DNA from: Streptomyces litmocidini
GTDB taxonomy: Bacteria; Actinomycetota; Actinomycetes; Streptomycetales; Streptomycetaceae
DNA length: 64,000 bases
Assembly: GCF_014649755.1 (NCBI RefSeq)
Contig: NZ_BMTQ01000011.1
Coordinates: forward strand, 212,439-276,438
Direction of reading: 5' to 3'
Part shown: positions 8,678-15,424 of the stretch, one piece after another
Position numbering within the stretch: the stretch's first letter is position 1
How the letters are laid out: each line of letters begins with the position of its first letter
Notes under the pieces: generated by a model
Databases searched by the model: none
What the model saw: only the letters and a program-made list of their open reading frames with translations
Told to the model about the DNA's origin: nothing
Position numbers and translations under genes: made by a program

Positions 8678-8731
8678 GGGGAGTGAGTCCCCACTTGCTT
8701 CGACACAGGCGTAAACGGGGACCTGCTCCCC
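8678..8731. promoter_or_regulatory. Two matching operators upstream of the TetR gene
   Basis: GGGGAGTGAGTCCCC (8678-8692) and GGGGACCTGCTCCCC (8717-8731) both have the form GGGGA-N5-TCCCC. When the first is read on the other strand, both share GGGGAC-N3-CTCCCCGG with flanking AA. Their centres are 39 bp apart. Confidence 0.65.
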
Positions 8732-8905
8732 GGTTATTTCCCGGGCTTCCTGTGACCTGCCTCACAAGCCGCCCGGCCCCGCGGAATACCCACGATCGGG
8801 CCACCCGGCGCGCGCGCCCCGACCCCGCGCCCCAGGCTGAATCGCACAGCGCGGACCCGCGGAAGGGGTCGCGGCGCCGACCTGCCCCCACCGGAGAGGC
8901 GACGC

Positions 8906-10189
8906 ATGGAGCACCCCCGGCAGCACCCCCGCCGACGGATACGCAGACCCGTCGCCCTGGCGGCGGCCACGGCGGTCTCCCTCGCCCTGCTCGCCTCCGC
9001 GAGCACCACCCTCCCCCGGCCCTCCCCCGCCTCGGCCGGCCCCGTGGCCGCCGCGCCGACCGGCGCCCAGCTGGGGCCGTGCCGCATCGCCACCACGATG
9101 GGCGTGCAGATGTCGGAGGGGCTGCCCACCGCTCCCGGATACGTGCGTTCCACGGGCCGCGTCAGGGCCCTCAACCTGATGGTCGACTTCCCGGACGCCC
9201 CCGGGGACGGCACGGCGATGAGCCGCTTCCGGGAGTTCTTCCCGCAGACCGCCGACTGGTTCCGCACCAGCTCGTACGGGCGGCTGCACTACCAGCCCGA
9301 GGCCCCGATACCCGACTGGCTGCGGATGCCCCGGCCGTTCTCCTCGTACGGCATCGAGCGCGGCTCACCGTACGAACCGGGCTACCGCTCCCTCGTCGAG
9401 GACATCGTGAAGGCCGCCGACCCCCGGGTGGACTTCAGCGCCTACGACCTGGTCAACGTCCTCGTCACCCCGAACGCCGGGCCCTCCGCCCTCGACACCG
9501 TCCTGTCCGTGACCTTCTCCGGCAACGACGACGCCCCCTACGCCGACGGCGTGCCGCTCGCCAACACGTCCTTCGTCTACAGCCGCCAGGACGACGGCTC
9601 CGGCAGCTTCGCCGAGACCGGCTACCGCGTCCTGCCCCACGAGAACGGCCACGTCTTCGGCCTGCCCGACCTCTACACCTCGGACGGCGGCGGCAGCGTC
9701 GGGCACTGGGACATCATGTCCGAGGACTGGGGCGCCAACAACGACCTCCTCGGCTGGCACAAGTGGAAGCTGGGCTGGCTCGACAACGACCAGGTCAGCT
9801 GCGCCTCCCGGCCCGGGACCGGGGACTACAGCCTCACCCCGCTCGCGGTCCCCGGAGGCCCCAAGCTCGCCTTCGTCCCGCTCTCCGGCACCTCCGGCTA
9901 CGCCGTCGAGGTCCGCAGCAAGGGCGGCAACGACGAGGCCGTCTGCGAGCAGGGGGTCCTCGTCTACCGGGTCGAGTCCGACGTGGACACCGGCCACGGC
10001 CCGGTGACCGTGGCCGACAGCGACCGGGCCAGCGGCGGCTGCACCCGTCGGGCCAACGTCCACGCGGAGCTGTCGGACGCCCCGTACGGCCCCGGCGAGA
10101 GCTTCACGGACCACGCCAACGGCATCCGGATCACCGTCCTCGACAAGGACGAGAACGGCACGTACCGGGTCCGCATCACACGACGATGA
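8906..10189 (+). CDS. Secreted M6-family metalloprotease
   Basis: A 427-residue exported zinc protease of the immune-inhibitor-A (M6) type. A basic N-terminus, a hydrophobic segment at 16-32 and an AxA region near residue 44 form a signal peptide. The zinc site is HENGH at 245-249, followed by GLPD, matching the HExxHxxGxxD pattern. A C-terminal beta-rich region (YAVEVRSKGGNDE, VYRVESD) is typical of this group. GGAGAGG precedes the ATG. It likely degrades extracellular protein; the specific substrate is unknown. It stands alone, with the TetR/pump unit divergent upstream. Confidence 0.88.
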   Translation: MEHPRQHPRRRIRRPVALAAATAVSLALLASASTTLPRPSPASAGPVAAAPTGAQLGPCRIATTMGVQMSEGLPTAPGYVRSTGRVRALNLMVDFPDAPGDGTAMSRFREFFPQTADWFRTSSYGRLHYQPEAPIPDWLRMPRPFSSYGIERGSPYEPGYRSLVEDIVKAADPRVDFSAYDLVNVLVTPNAGPSALDTVLSVTFSGNDDAPYADGVPLANTSFVYSRQDDGSGSFAETGYRVLPHENGHVFGLPDLYTSDGGGSVGHWDIMSEDWGANNDLLGWHKWKLGWLDNDQVSCASRPGTGDYSLTPLAVPGGPKLAFVPLSGTSGYAVEVRSKGGNDEAVCEQGVLVYRVESDVDTGHGPVTVADSDRASGGCTRRANVHAELSDAPYGPGESFTDHANGIRITVLDKDENGTYRVRITRR

Positions 10190-10210
10190 GGCCCGGCCCC
10201 GCCGACCGCA

Positions 10211-10330
10211 CCCCCGGCCCCCGGCCCCCGGCCCCCGGCCCCCGGCCCCCGGCCCCCGGCCCCCGGCCCCCGGCCCCCGGCCCCCGGCTCCCGGCTCCCG
10301 GCCCCCGGCTCCCGGCTCCCGGCTCCCGCA
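10211..10330. repeat. 7-bp GGCCCCC tandem array drifting to GGCTCCC
   Basis: About 17 tandem copies of a 7-bp unit run from just after the protease stop to the end of the ligase gene, changing gradually from CCCCCGG to TCCCGGC variants. It then merges into the TCCCGCA repeats that encode the ligase C-terminus. It is noncoding as far as I can tell. Confidence 0.85.
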
Positions 10331-10334
10331 ACCC

Positions 10335-11981
10335 CTACAACTCCCGCAGCTCCCGCAACTCCCGCAGCTCCCGCAGCTCCCGCTTGAGGATCTTCCCCGT
10401 CGGATTCCGGGGCAGCTCCTCCGTCCGTACGAGGATCCGGGCGGGCACCTTGAAGGCGGCGAGGCGCGTCCCCACGTGCGCCCGCAGCGCCTCGGTCGCC
10501 CCGGCCCCCGTCCCCGCGCCGGGACGCAGCCGCACCACGGCCACGACCTCCTCCCCGAGCAGCGGATGCGGCACCCCGAACACGGCGGCGTCGACGACGT
10601 CCGGGTGCCCGTTCAGCACGGTCTCGACCTCGACGCAGTACACGTTCTCGCCGCCGCGGATGACCATGTCGGTGAGCCGGTCGACTACGGCGACCCGCCC
10701 GCCCGCGTCGACGCGGGCGAGGTCGCCGGTCCGGAACCAGCCGTCCGGGGTGAAGGCGGCACGGGTGGCGTCCGGGTCCCCCCAGTACCCGCGGACGAGG
10801 CACTGCCCGCGCAGCCACAACTCCCCCACGCCCCCGGCGTCGGGCCGGTCGATCCGCACCTCGGTGACGGGCGAGGGCCGGCCGACGCTCCCGGGGTGGG
10901 CGCGGTACTCGGCGCCGACGTTCGACAGGACCCCGCCGCAGGTCTCGGTCAGCCCGTACCCGTTCCGGGGCTCGATCCGCTCCCCGTACCCCTCGGTGAG
11001 CCCCGCGACGATCCCGGGCGGGGCGGCGGCGCCCCCGGTGCTGAGGAGCCTGAGGCTCGTCAGCGGGTCCCCGGTGCGGCGGGCGAGATCGAGCAGCTGG
11101 AGCGCGGTGGTGGGAACCCCGGCGAAATGGGTGACGCCCTCGTCCCGCATCAGTTCGAGGGCGAGCCCGGCGTCCCACTTCCGCATCGTCACCAGGGTCC
11201 CGCCGGCCGCCATGACGGCGTAGAACGAGGTGAACGCGGCGACGTGGAAGAAGGGGAACGCGGTCAGGGACACCATCGCGGGCCCCGTCCCCGGCACCTC
11301 GCCGCGCGCGAGGGCCGCGGCGGCGGCGAAGTACCGCGGGTTCATGGCGGCCCCGACCTGCGCACGGTGCGTGGCGACGGCCCCCTTGGGCCGCCCGGTG
11401 GTGCCGGAGGTGTAGATGATGGTGGCGTCGTGCTCGGGCAGGACGTCGACGTCCGGCGGCCCGAGCAGGGGATCGGTGTCGGCGGCGTACGCGACGAACC
11501 CCGCCTCGGCCTCCCCCCGGAAGACGATCCCCGGCACGCCGTGCCGGACGGCCCACGCCCGCACCCGCCCGACCCGCTCCCCGTCGACGAGCAGCACCCC
11601 GGGCGAGCAGTCGTCGAGCGCGTACGCGAACTCGTCCTCGGTCCACCAGGCGTTGAGCGGTACGGCGACGAGCCCGGCGAGCTGCGCGGCCCAGAAGGCG
11701 ATCTGCCACTCGGGCAGGTTCCGCATGGCCACGACGGCCCGGTCCCCCGGCCTCAGCCCGTACTCCCCGACGAGCCGGCGCGCGAGCCCGCAGGCGGCGT
11801 CGAAGAACTCCCGATAGCCCATCCGCACGCCCTCGGCCACGAGGAACGTCCGGTCCCCGTAGCCCCAGGTCACCTCGACGAACTCCCGCAGCGTCCGCGG
11901 ACCGCCGACGTACGCCCCGTCCTCGACCGCGAAGGGCGCCCCGGGCGCGAGGAGCCCCTCCAATCCGTCTGCCGCCGCCAC
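10335..11981 (-). CDS. AMP-dependent acyl-CoA synthetase/ligase
   Basis: A 548-residue ANL-superfamily enzyme that activates a carboxylic acid through an acyl-adenylate. Core motifs are all present: IIYTSGTTGRPKGAV (P-loop-like A3), NGYGLTETCGG (A5), GWFRTGDL (A7), VDRLTDMVIRGGENVYCVEVE (A8 hinge region) and PRNPTGKILKREL with the catalytic Lys (A10). The long frame opens at 12218, but GGGAGG 5 nt before a GTG at 11981 marks the true start (MAAADGLEGLL). Its C-terminus is unusual: after the normal ILKREL end, the tripeptide REL repeats four more times because of a DNA repeat. It shows no operon partner, and no CTGACGG palindrome precedes it. Confidence 0.88.
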   Translation of the reverse strand: MAAADGLEGLLAPGAPFAVEDGAYVGGPRTLREFVEVTWGYGDRTFLVAEGVRMGYREFFDAACGLARRLVGEYGLRPGDRAVVAMRNLPEWQIAFWAAQLAGLVAVPLNAWWTEDEFAYALDDCSPGVLLVDGERVGRVRAWAVRHGVPGIVFRGEAEAGFVAYAADTDPLLGPPDVDVLPEHDATIIYTSGTTGRPKGAVATHRAQVGAAMNPRYFAAAAALARGEVPGTGPAMVSLTAFPFFHVAAFTSFYAVMAAGGTLVTMRKWDAGLALELMRDEGVTHFAGVPTTALQLLDLARRTGDPLTSLRLLSTGGAAAPPGIVAGLTEGYGERIEPRNGYGLTETCGGVLSNVGAEYRAHPGSVGRPSPVTEVRIDRPDAGGVGELWLRGQCLVRGYWGDPDATRAAFTPDGWFRTGDLARVDAGGRVAVVDRLTDMVIRGGENVYCVEVETVLNGHPDVVDAAVFGVPHPLLGEEVVAVVRLRPGAGTGAGATEALRAHVGTRLAAFKVPARILVRTEELPRNPTGKILKRELRELRELRELREL

Positions 11982-12222
11982 AAGGACCTCCCGTCCGGAC
12001 CGGAGAACACGACCGGCCGCCGACCGAACCGGAAGCCGCCCGTCATCCTGACGGGATCGGTGGTCGATGTCCACGCCCGCCGTTCCCGCGGAGGGCGACC
12101 GCCGCGAAGGGAGGGAGCCGGTCGGACATCCCCCGCCCCCGGCAGCACGCCGCCCACGCCCCACCACCGGCTCAAGATCCCGACAGCGCGACATCTCCCC
12201 GTACACCGAGCACGCCACCCGC

Positions 12223-12228
12223 TACACT
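12223..12228 (+). promoter_or_regulatory. Candidate -10 box of tRNA-Arg
   Basis: TACACT lies 43 bp before the tRNA 5' end, in a suitable place for a vegetative (HrdB) promoter. The -35 is weak. Confidence 0.4.
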
Positions 12229-12270
12229 GGCGGCGGCGAACAGGCCCTCACCGGCCACTCACCAGGCCCG

Positions 12271-12343
12271 GCCTTCGTAGCTCAGGGGATAGAGCACCGC
12301 TCTCCTAAAGCGGGTGTCGCAGGTTCGAATCCTGCCGGGGGCA
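12271..12343 (+). tRNA. tRNA-Arg (anticodon CCT)
   Basis: A 73-nt cloverleaf. The acceptor stem GCCTTCG pairs with CGGGGGC (two G-U pairs), followed by a D stem GCTC/GAGC, an anticodon stem CCGCT/AGCGG with loop CTCCTAA (anticodon CCU, arginine), a T stem GCAGG/CCTGC with loop TTCGAAT, and discriminator A. CCA is not encoded. The 3' half is the integration target of the downstream elements. Confidence 0.95.
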
Positions 12344-12350
12344 CAGACAG

Positions 12351-12391
12351 AAGGGCCAGCTCAGGAGGGGTTTCCTCCAAGGCTGGCCCTT
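12351..12391. terminator. Hairpin after tRNA-Arg
   Basis: AAGGGCCAGC (12351-12360) pairs with GCTGGCCCTT (12382-12391), with an inner GGAGG/CCTCC stem. It is a likely terminator that came in with element 1. Confidence 0.7.
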
Positions 12392-12537
12392 CGGCGTTTC
12401 AGGGGTTGTGCCACAGGCGTGCCAGTACGCGCACTGACGAGCCAGTTCATGGCGACGTGTCACCCGACCATGATCCACCACTCAAGATCATTTGAAGACA
12501 CTGCCTAGGAGCCCCCCCGGGAATGTCCGGCCCCTGC

Positions 12538-13122
12538 TCACACCAGGCACTCGAAGATGCCGTCCCAGAACGCGGAGCCGTCCACGTTCAGATCGCGGGC
12601 GATCATGCGCTCGCGCAGATCGGCGGCGACGGCCGCGCGTGCGGTGTCGTCGGCCGATTCCAGTTCGGTGCTCGACTCGGCGATGAGCCCGAGGAGCACT
12701 GCCAGGTCGGGAAGGGAGTCGGCGGCCGGGCCCTTCCACCCGGCACCATGGTCCCATCCGTTGGGGTCGTAGTGGGTGATGTCGCCCAACTCCCCGCCGA
12801 GCATCAGCTGCTGGTCGAACCAGGTGGCCACGGTGAAGGCGAAGTTCGTGGGCGGGGAGTCGTCGTCGGGGTAGCGTTCCCCGTAGATCTCGTCGGCATC
12901 GCACGGCTCCAGCCCGTCCTCGTCCCACAGGTGCCTCGTGTCGATCCCCACGATGTCGAGGTGGACTGCGGGAAAGCCGACCGTCAGCAGGAACTCCCTC
13001 GATGCGGTGTGGGTCAGCTCGGCCGGCAGAGCGGCCTCGTCCGGCCGCCAGAGCGAGCCTTCGCCCAGCCGTTCCTCCAGCCACAGCGCGTCCGGTATCA
13101 GCGGAGTGTCGTTGCTCTTCAC
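12538..13122 (-). CDS. SUKH-4-like immunity protein, orphan
   Basis: A 194-residue acidic cytoplasmic protein with no signal peptide. The N-terminal part (LTHTASREFLLTVGFPAVHLDI) and the middle (CDADEIYGERYPDD, ELGDITHYDPNGWDHG) resemble the SUKH-4 immunity family. Those proteins protect against polymorphic or contact-dependent nuclease-type toxins. No toxin gene is adjacent, so this is an orphan inside a decayed integrative element. Orphans like this can neutralise toxins of competitors. The GTG start at 13122 has a G-rich ribosome site 8-12 nt upstream. The family call is by resemblance; it could be another SUKH subgroup. Confidence 0.65.
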   Translation of the reverse strand: MKSNDTPLIPDALWLEERLGEGSLWRPDEAALPAELTHTASREFLLTVGFPAVHLDIVGIDTRHLWDEDGLEPCDADEIYGERYPDDDSPPTNFAFTVATWFDQQLMLGGELGDITHYDPNGWDHGAGWKGPAADSLPDLAVLLGLIAESSTELESADDTARAAVAADLRERMIARDLNVDGSAFWDGIFECLV

Positions 13123-13161
13123 TGCGTAGCCCCCGATGGTGCGAGTCGTTCCGTCATTGCC

Positions 13162-13191
13162 CGGCCCCAGTCAACCGCATGACTGGGGCCG
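13162..13191. terminator. Perfect 12-bp hairpin upstream of the SUKH gene
   Basis: CGGCCCCAGTCA (13162-13173) and TGACTGGGGCCG (13180-13191) form a perfect stem with loop ACCGCA. It lies 40 bp upstream of the immunity gene start. It may be the terminator of a gene since lost, or an attenuator or operator. Confidence 0.55.
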
Positions 13192-13553
13192 ACGAACGGG
13201 GCGGCCTCCGGAGCCGTTGCCGCGTGCAGGAGACTGAGAAGGTTCGCGCGTGGCCGGCGCCGGCAGGGCACTCTTGGCCATCGGCGGAGCCTGGCCGTCG
13301 GCTGGGTCCCGGGCTTGCACCGGGCCGCCCCCGGGTAGAGCCAGGGATACAACTGCACTACCGAGCTGGGCACCTCGGAAGCCGACCGCGCGCAGGCGGA
13401 CCCTGTCCCGAGGCACTGCCAGACGCCGGCGAAGGCCGTGCCACATCCGTGCCAGATCGGGCGGGGAACCACGGGGAACGAGGGGCGTGTTCGGGTTCTG
13501 GGATATCGATCAGCTCTTGCATCGTCTATGCAGGTCAAGCCGAGGTTCGCCCT
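13192..13553. other. No gene seen; element 1 remnant
   Basis: About 360 bp between the hairpin and the second att copy. Frames here are short, overlapping and without ribosome sites or recognisable domains. Base composition is slightly lower in GC near 13490-13540. Confidence 0.5.
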
Positions 13554-13604
13554 ACCGCTCCCCCAAAGCGGGTGTCGCAGGTTCGAATCCTGCCGGGGGC
13601 ACAG
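13554..13604 (+). repeat. att copy 2: 3' half of tRNA-Arg
   Basis: This copy matches the tRNA from the anticodon stem to the 3' end, with a perfect 40-bp match (13565-13604 against 12307-12346) and two changes in the anticodon loop (CTCCTAA to CCCCCAA). It lacks the 5' half, so it is not a tRNA gene. It is attR of element 1 and attL of element 2. Confidence 0.9.
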
Positions 13605-13607
13605 GAC

Positions 13608-13642
13608 AAAAGGCACTTCCGGATTCTCCGGAAGTGCCTTTT
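13608..13642. terminator. Hairpin after att copy 2
   Basis: AAAAGGCACTTCCGGA (13608-13623) and its perfect complement (13627-13642), loop TTC, ending in TTTT. A strong intrinsic terminator between the att site and the integrase 3' end. Confidence 0.85.
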
Positions 13643-13672
13643 GGCATCCACGGCCGACATCGACGACGCCGG

Positions 13673-14050
13673 TCAGGGACGACCGGGCCGCCTCTTGAGC
13701 AGCCGGTCCATGTGACTGATCGCCTCGCGCTGGGTGTCCTGGACGACGTGCGTGTACACGTCCATCGTGATGCTGATCTGGCTGTGCCCGAGGATCTCCC
13801 TCACGACGCGGGGCGCGACGCCGGCGGCGGTGAGCAGCGTCGCGCGGCCGTGCCGGGCATCGTGGAGCCGGATGGCACGGAGCCCGGCGGAGGCGGCGAC
13901 GCGGGCGAAGGAGCGGTACGCGTTCCGAGGCTCGACCGGTCTGCCCGTACGCGTAGTGAAGACGCGGTCGCTCCCCTTCCACTCCTCCCCCGCCTTGACC
14001 CGCTGATCGTTCTGCCGCGTCCGGTGCCAGACGATGCCTCCGGCGGGGGC
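13673..14050 (-). pseudogene. Tyrosine recombinase (integrase), C-terminal fragment
   Basis: Read on the minus strand without a start codon, this frame encodes the last 120 or so residues of a phage-type integrase. Visible are LRAIRLHDARH (the HxxR part of the active site), LTAAGVAPRVVREILGHSQ (the LGH motif) and ITMDVYTHVVQDTQ with the nucleophile Tyr, followed by a basic tail to TGA at 13675-13673. The N-terminal SAM-like domain and the first catalytic Arg are missing: the frame becomes meaningless near 14050. Its 3' end lies 30 bp from the terminator and 70 bp from att copy 2, as in intact actinomycete elements. It is certainly non-functional. Confidence 0.88.
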
Positions 14051-14178
14051 TCTCAGGCTCCGGGACGGAGGGGACCCGTGCGCGGGTGCCGGCCGGTGGG
14101 GTGTGGCGGTGGGATGAGGCTGATGCGGCCACGCCGGAGGAGTCGAAGTGCCCTTTGGCGAGCTTCAGGCACGTAAAG

Positions 14179-14209
14179 GCGGCAGCGGGTCGCCGAGACC
14201 CGCTGCCGC
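14179..14209. terminator. Hairpin after the small secreted-protein gene
   Basis: GCGGCAGCGGGTC (14179-14191) and GACCCGCTGCCGC (14197-14209), loop GCCGA, lie just beyond the stop of the minus-strand gene at 14242-14484. Confidence 0.8.
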
Positions 14210-14241
14210 GGAAGGTGTTCCCCTTCTTGCGTCATGTGAGG

Positions 14242-14484
14242 TCAGTTCTGTCCGGGTGGGGCGTGGCCGGCCGGGTTCTGGTTCTCGCTCTCCTGCGTGA
14301 GCCCGCCGCCCGTACAGCTCGGCTGCTGGCCACCGGGCTGGTGACCGCCGTTGTTGGTGCATTGGGTGTCAACCGGCTGGATCTTGGCGTCGGCGACACT
14401 AGCGCCGCCGAGGCCCAACGCGAACGCTGCGGCGCCCGCGGCAAGTGCAGCTCCCAGCCGTCTGGCTGTCAGTCTGCTCGGCAT
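14242..14484 (-). CDS. Small secreted protein, unknown function
   Basis: An 80-residue protein with a signal peptide: a basic start (MPSRLTARRLG), an Ala/Gly/Leu-rich core (residues 12-28) and a likely cleavage site after VADA near residue 33. The mature part of about 47 residues is rich in Gln, Gly, Asn and Pro with two Cys (DTQCTNNGG, PSCTGG) that could form a disulphide. AAGGAGG lies 10 nt before the ATG, and a terminator follows, so it looks like an intact gene. It is the only complete gene in element 2. I do not recognise the family. Confidence 0.7.
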   Translation of the reverse strand: MPSRLTARRLGAALAAGAAAFALGLGGASVADAKIQPVDTQCTNNGGHQPGGQQPSCTGGGLTQESENQNPAGHAPPGQN

Positions 14485-14909
14485 CTCGACTCAGCCTCCT
14501 TCTCGGCTGCACGACAAAGTCGTCCGTCGCTTGTCCTTGGCCACGCTTATAGCGCCTATCGGGCATGTCAAATCGAAGGCCACATTGTGGATGGATCATC
14601 TCATGGTGGACGTACGGGAGGGTCCTTGCCTGCGCGGCATCCGGATCGAGAAGCGGCGTCACCCTTCACGTAGGCCGCTCTTGCCGCAGCTCTCGACTCG
14701 GCGAACCAGCCGGCCGCAGTGATCATCGTGCCGCTGCTCGCCGGAGCCCAGCAGCCTTGCCCGCGATCGGGCCGCCAAGCCAACCCGTGACGCCTGACAT
14801 CCACGGCTGACATCGACGACGCCGTACGGAGGCACACGCGAGCGTCCCGGTACGGCAGCCGTGCCGTCGGGCGAGGCGGCCGTCGTCGGCTTCCGGTCGA
14901 ACTCCTCGA
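14485..14909. other. Element 2 remnant with a duplicated int-proximal segment
   Basis: No gene is seen. At 14800-14824 there is a near copy (one change) of the segment CATCCACGGC..GACATCGACGACGCCG. That segment otherwise occurs at 13646-13670, between att copy 2 and the integrase stop. Its presence about 85 bp before att copy 3 suggests that a further element, or a rearranged int end, once lay here. Confidence 0.55.
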
Positions 14910-14946
14910 GCGGGCGTCGCAGGTTCGAATCCTGCCGGGGGCACAG
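14910..14946 (+). repeat. att copy 3: T arm and 3' end of tRNA-Arg
   Basis: GCGGGCGTCGCAGG through CACAG repeats the tRNA 3' end with a single change (GTGTC to GCGTC). The upstream sequence does not match. It is attR of element 2 and marks the right end of the insertion region. Confidence 0.88.
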
Positions 14947-14950
14947 GGAG

Positions 14951-14984
14951 AAGGGGCAGGCACCGCTTTCGGTGCCTGCCCCTT
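14951..14984. terminator. Hairpin after att copy 3, probably the original tRNA terminator
   Basis: AAGGGGCAGGCACCG (14951-14965) and its complement (14970-14984) with loop CTTT. Because elements insert at the tRNA 3' end, the hairpin after the last att copy should be the one that first followed tRNA-Arg. It also faces the convergent gene at 15039. Confidence 0.75.
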
Positions 14985-15038
14985 TCCCATGAGGGTGCTC
15001 GCGCCCCCCGTGCGGGTGCGCGGGGGGCCGGTGCGTCC

Positions 15039-15332
15039 CTAGCGGACGACGACGTTGTGGGCCGGGATGACCGTGGGCTGCAGGTCGGCGTGGCCGAGGG
15101 CGGCCAGGACCGGGCCGAAGGTCTTCGCGTGGGCTTCAAGGGCCTCCGCGCTCTCCCAGACCTCGGTCACGCGGAACCCTCCCTCGGCCGGTCCCGCCGC
15201 GTGGGAGATGAGGCCGGGGCTCCCCACGTCCGCGAACCGAGTGAAGCCCTTTCCGTCGGTCACCCGGTCGATGACCTCGTCGTAGAGGTCCTGTCCGGCG
15301 CCCGGCAGGTCGAAGGTGACGATGATGGCCAT
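15039..15332 (-). CDS. Dimeric alpha/beta-barrel (ABM-like) small protein
   Basis: A 97-residue protein (MAIIVTFDLPGAG start) with the pattern of the ferredoxin-like dimeric alpha/beta-barrel fold: beta strand IIVTF, helix QDLYDEVIDRV, strand GLISHAAGP, strand FRVTEVWES, helix AEALEAHAKTFGPVLAAL, and a final strand. This resembles antibiotic biosynthesis monooxygenase and stress-responsive barrel proteins. The exact reaction cannot be told, and many relatives have no known activity. The ATG at 15332 is preceded by AAAGG. The next gene upstream on this strand is about 90 bp away. Confidence 0.7.
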   Translation of the reverse strand: MAIIVTFDLPGAGQDLYDEVIDRVTDGKGFTRFADVGSPGLISHAAGPAEGGFRVTEVWESAEALEAHAKTFGPVLAALGHADLQPTVIPAHNVVVR

Positions 15333-15424
15333 GCGGGTGCCTTTGCCTCGGTCCGCCGCGTGGCTGCGGCAGCGTCCGTGGATCCTAGCGCTTCGGAGCC
15401 GTTCGAGCACGCAGAGTGAGACGG

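Larger units (their letters stand above)
12271..14946. mobile_element. Two decayed integrative elements in tandem at tRNA-Arg
   Basis: The 3' half of the tRNA is present three times: in the tRNA, at 13554-13604 and at 14910-14946. This bounds two segments of about 1.3 kb each. Segment 1 carries a SUKH-4 immunity gene. Segment 2 carries an integrase fragment right beside its left att copy, plus a small secreted protein gene. Integration at a tRNA 3' end with the integrase next to the att site is typical of actinomycete integrative elements. No replication or transfer genes remain, so both are relics. Confidence 0.75.

Noticed and set aside
13554..13603. A possible second tRNA-Arg gene
   Set aside because: Only the 3' half is present; there is no acceptor 5' strand or D arm. 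It is an att copy.
14910..14946. A possible third tRNA
   Set aside because: Only the T arm and acceptor 3' strand are present.
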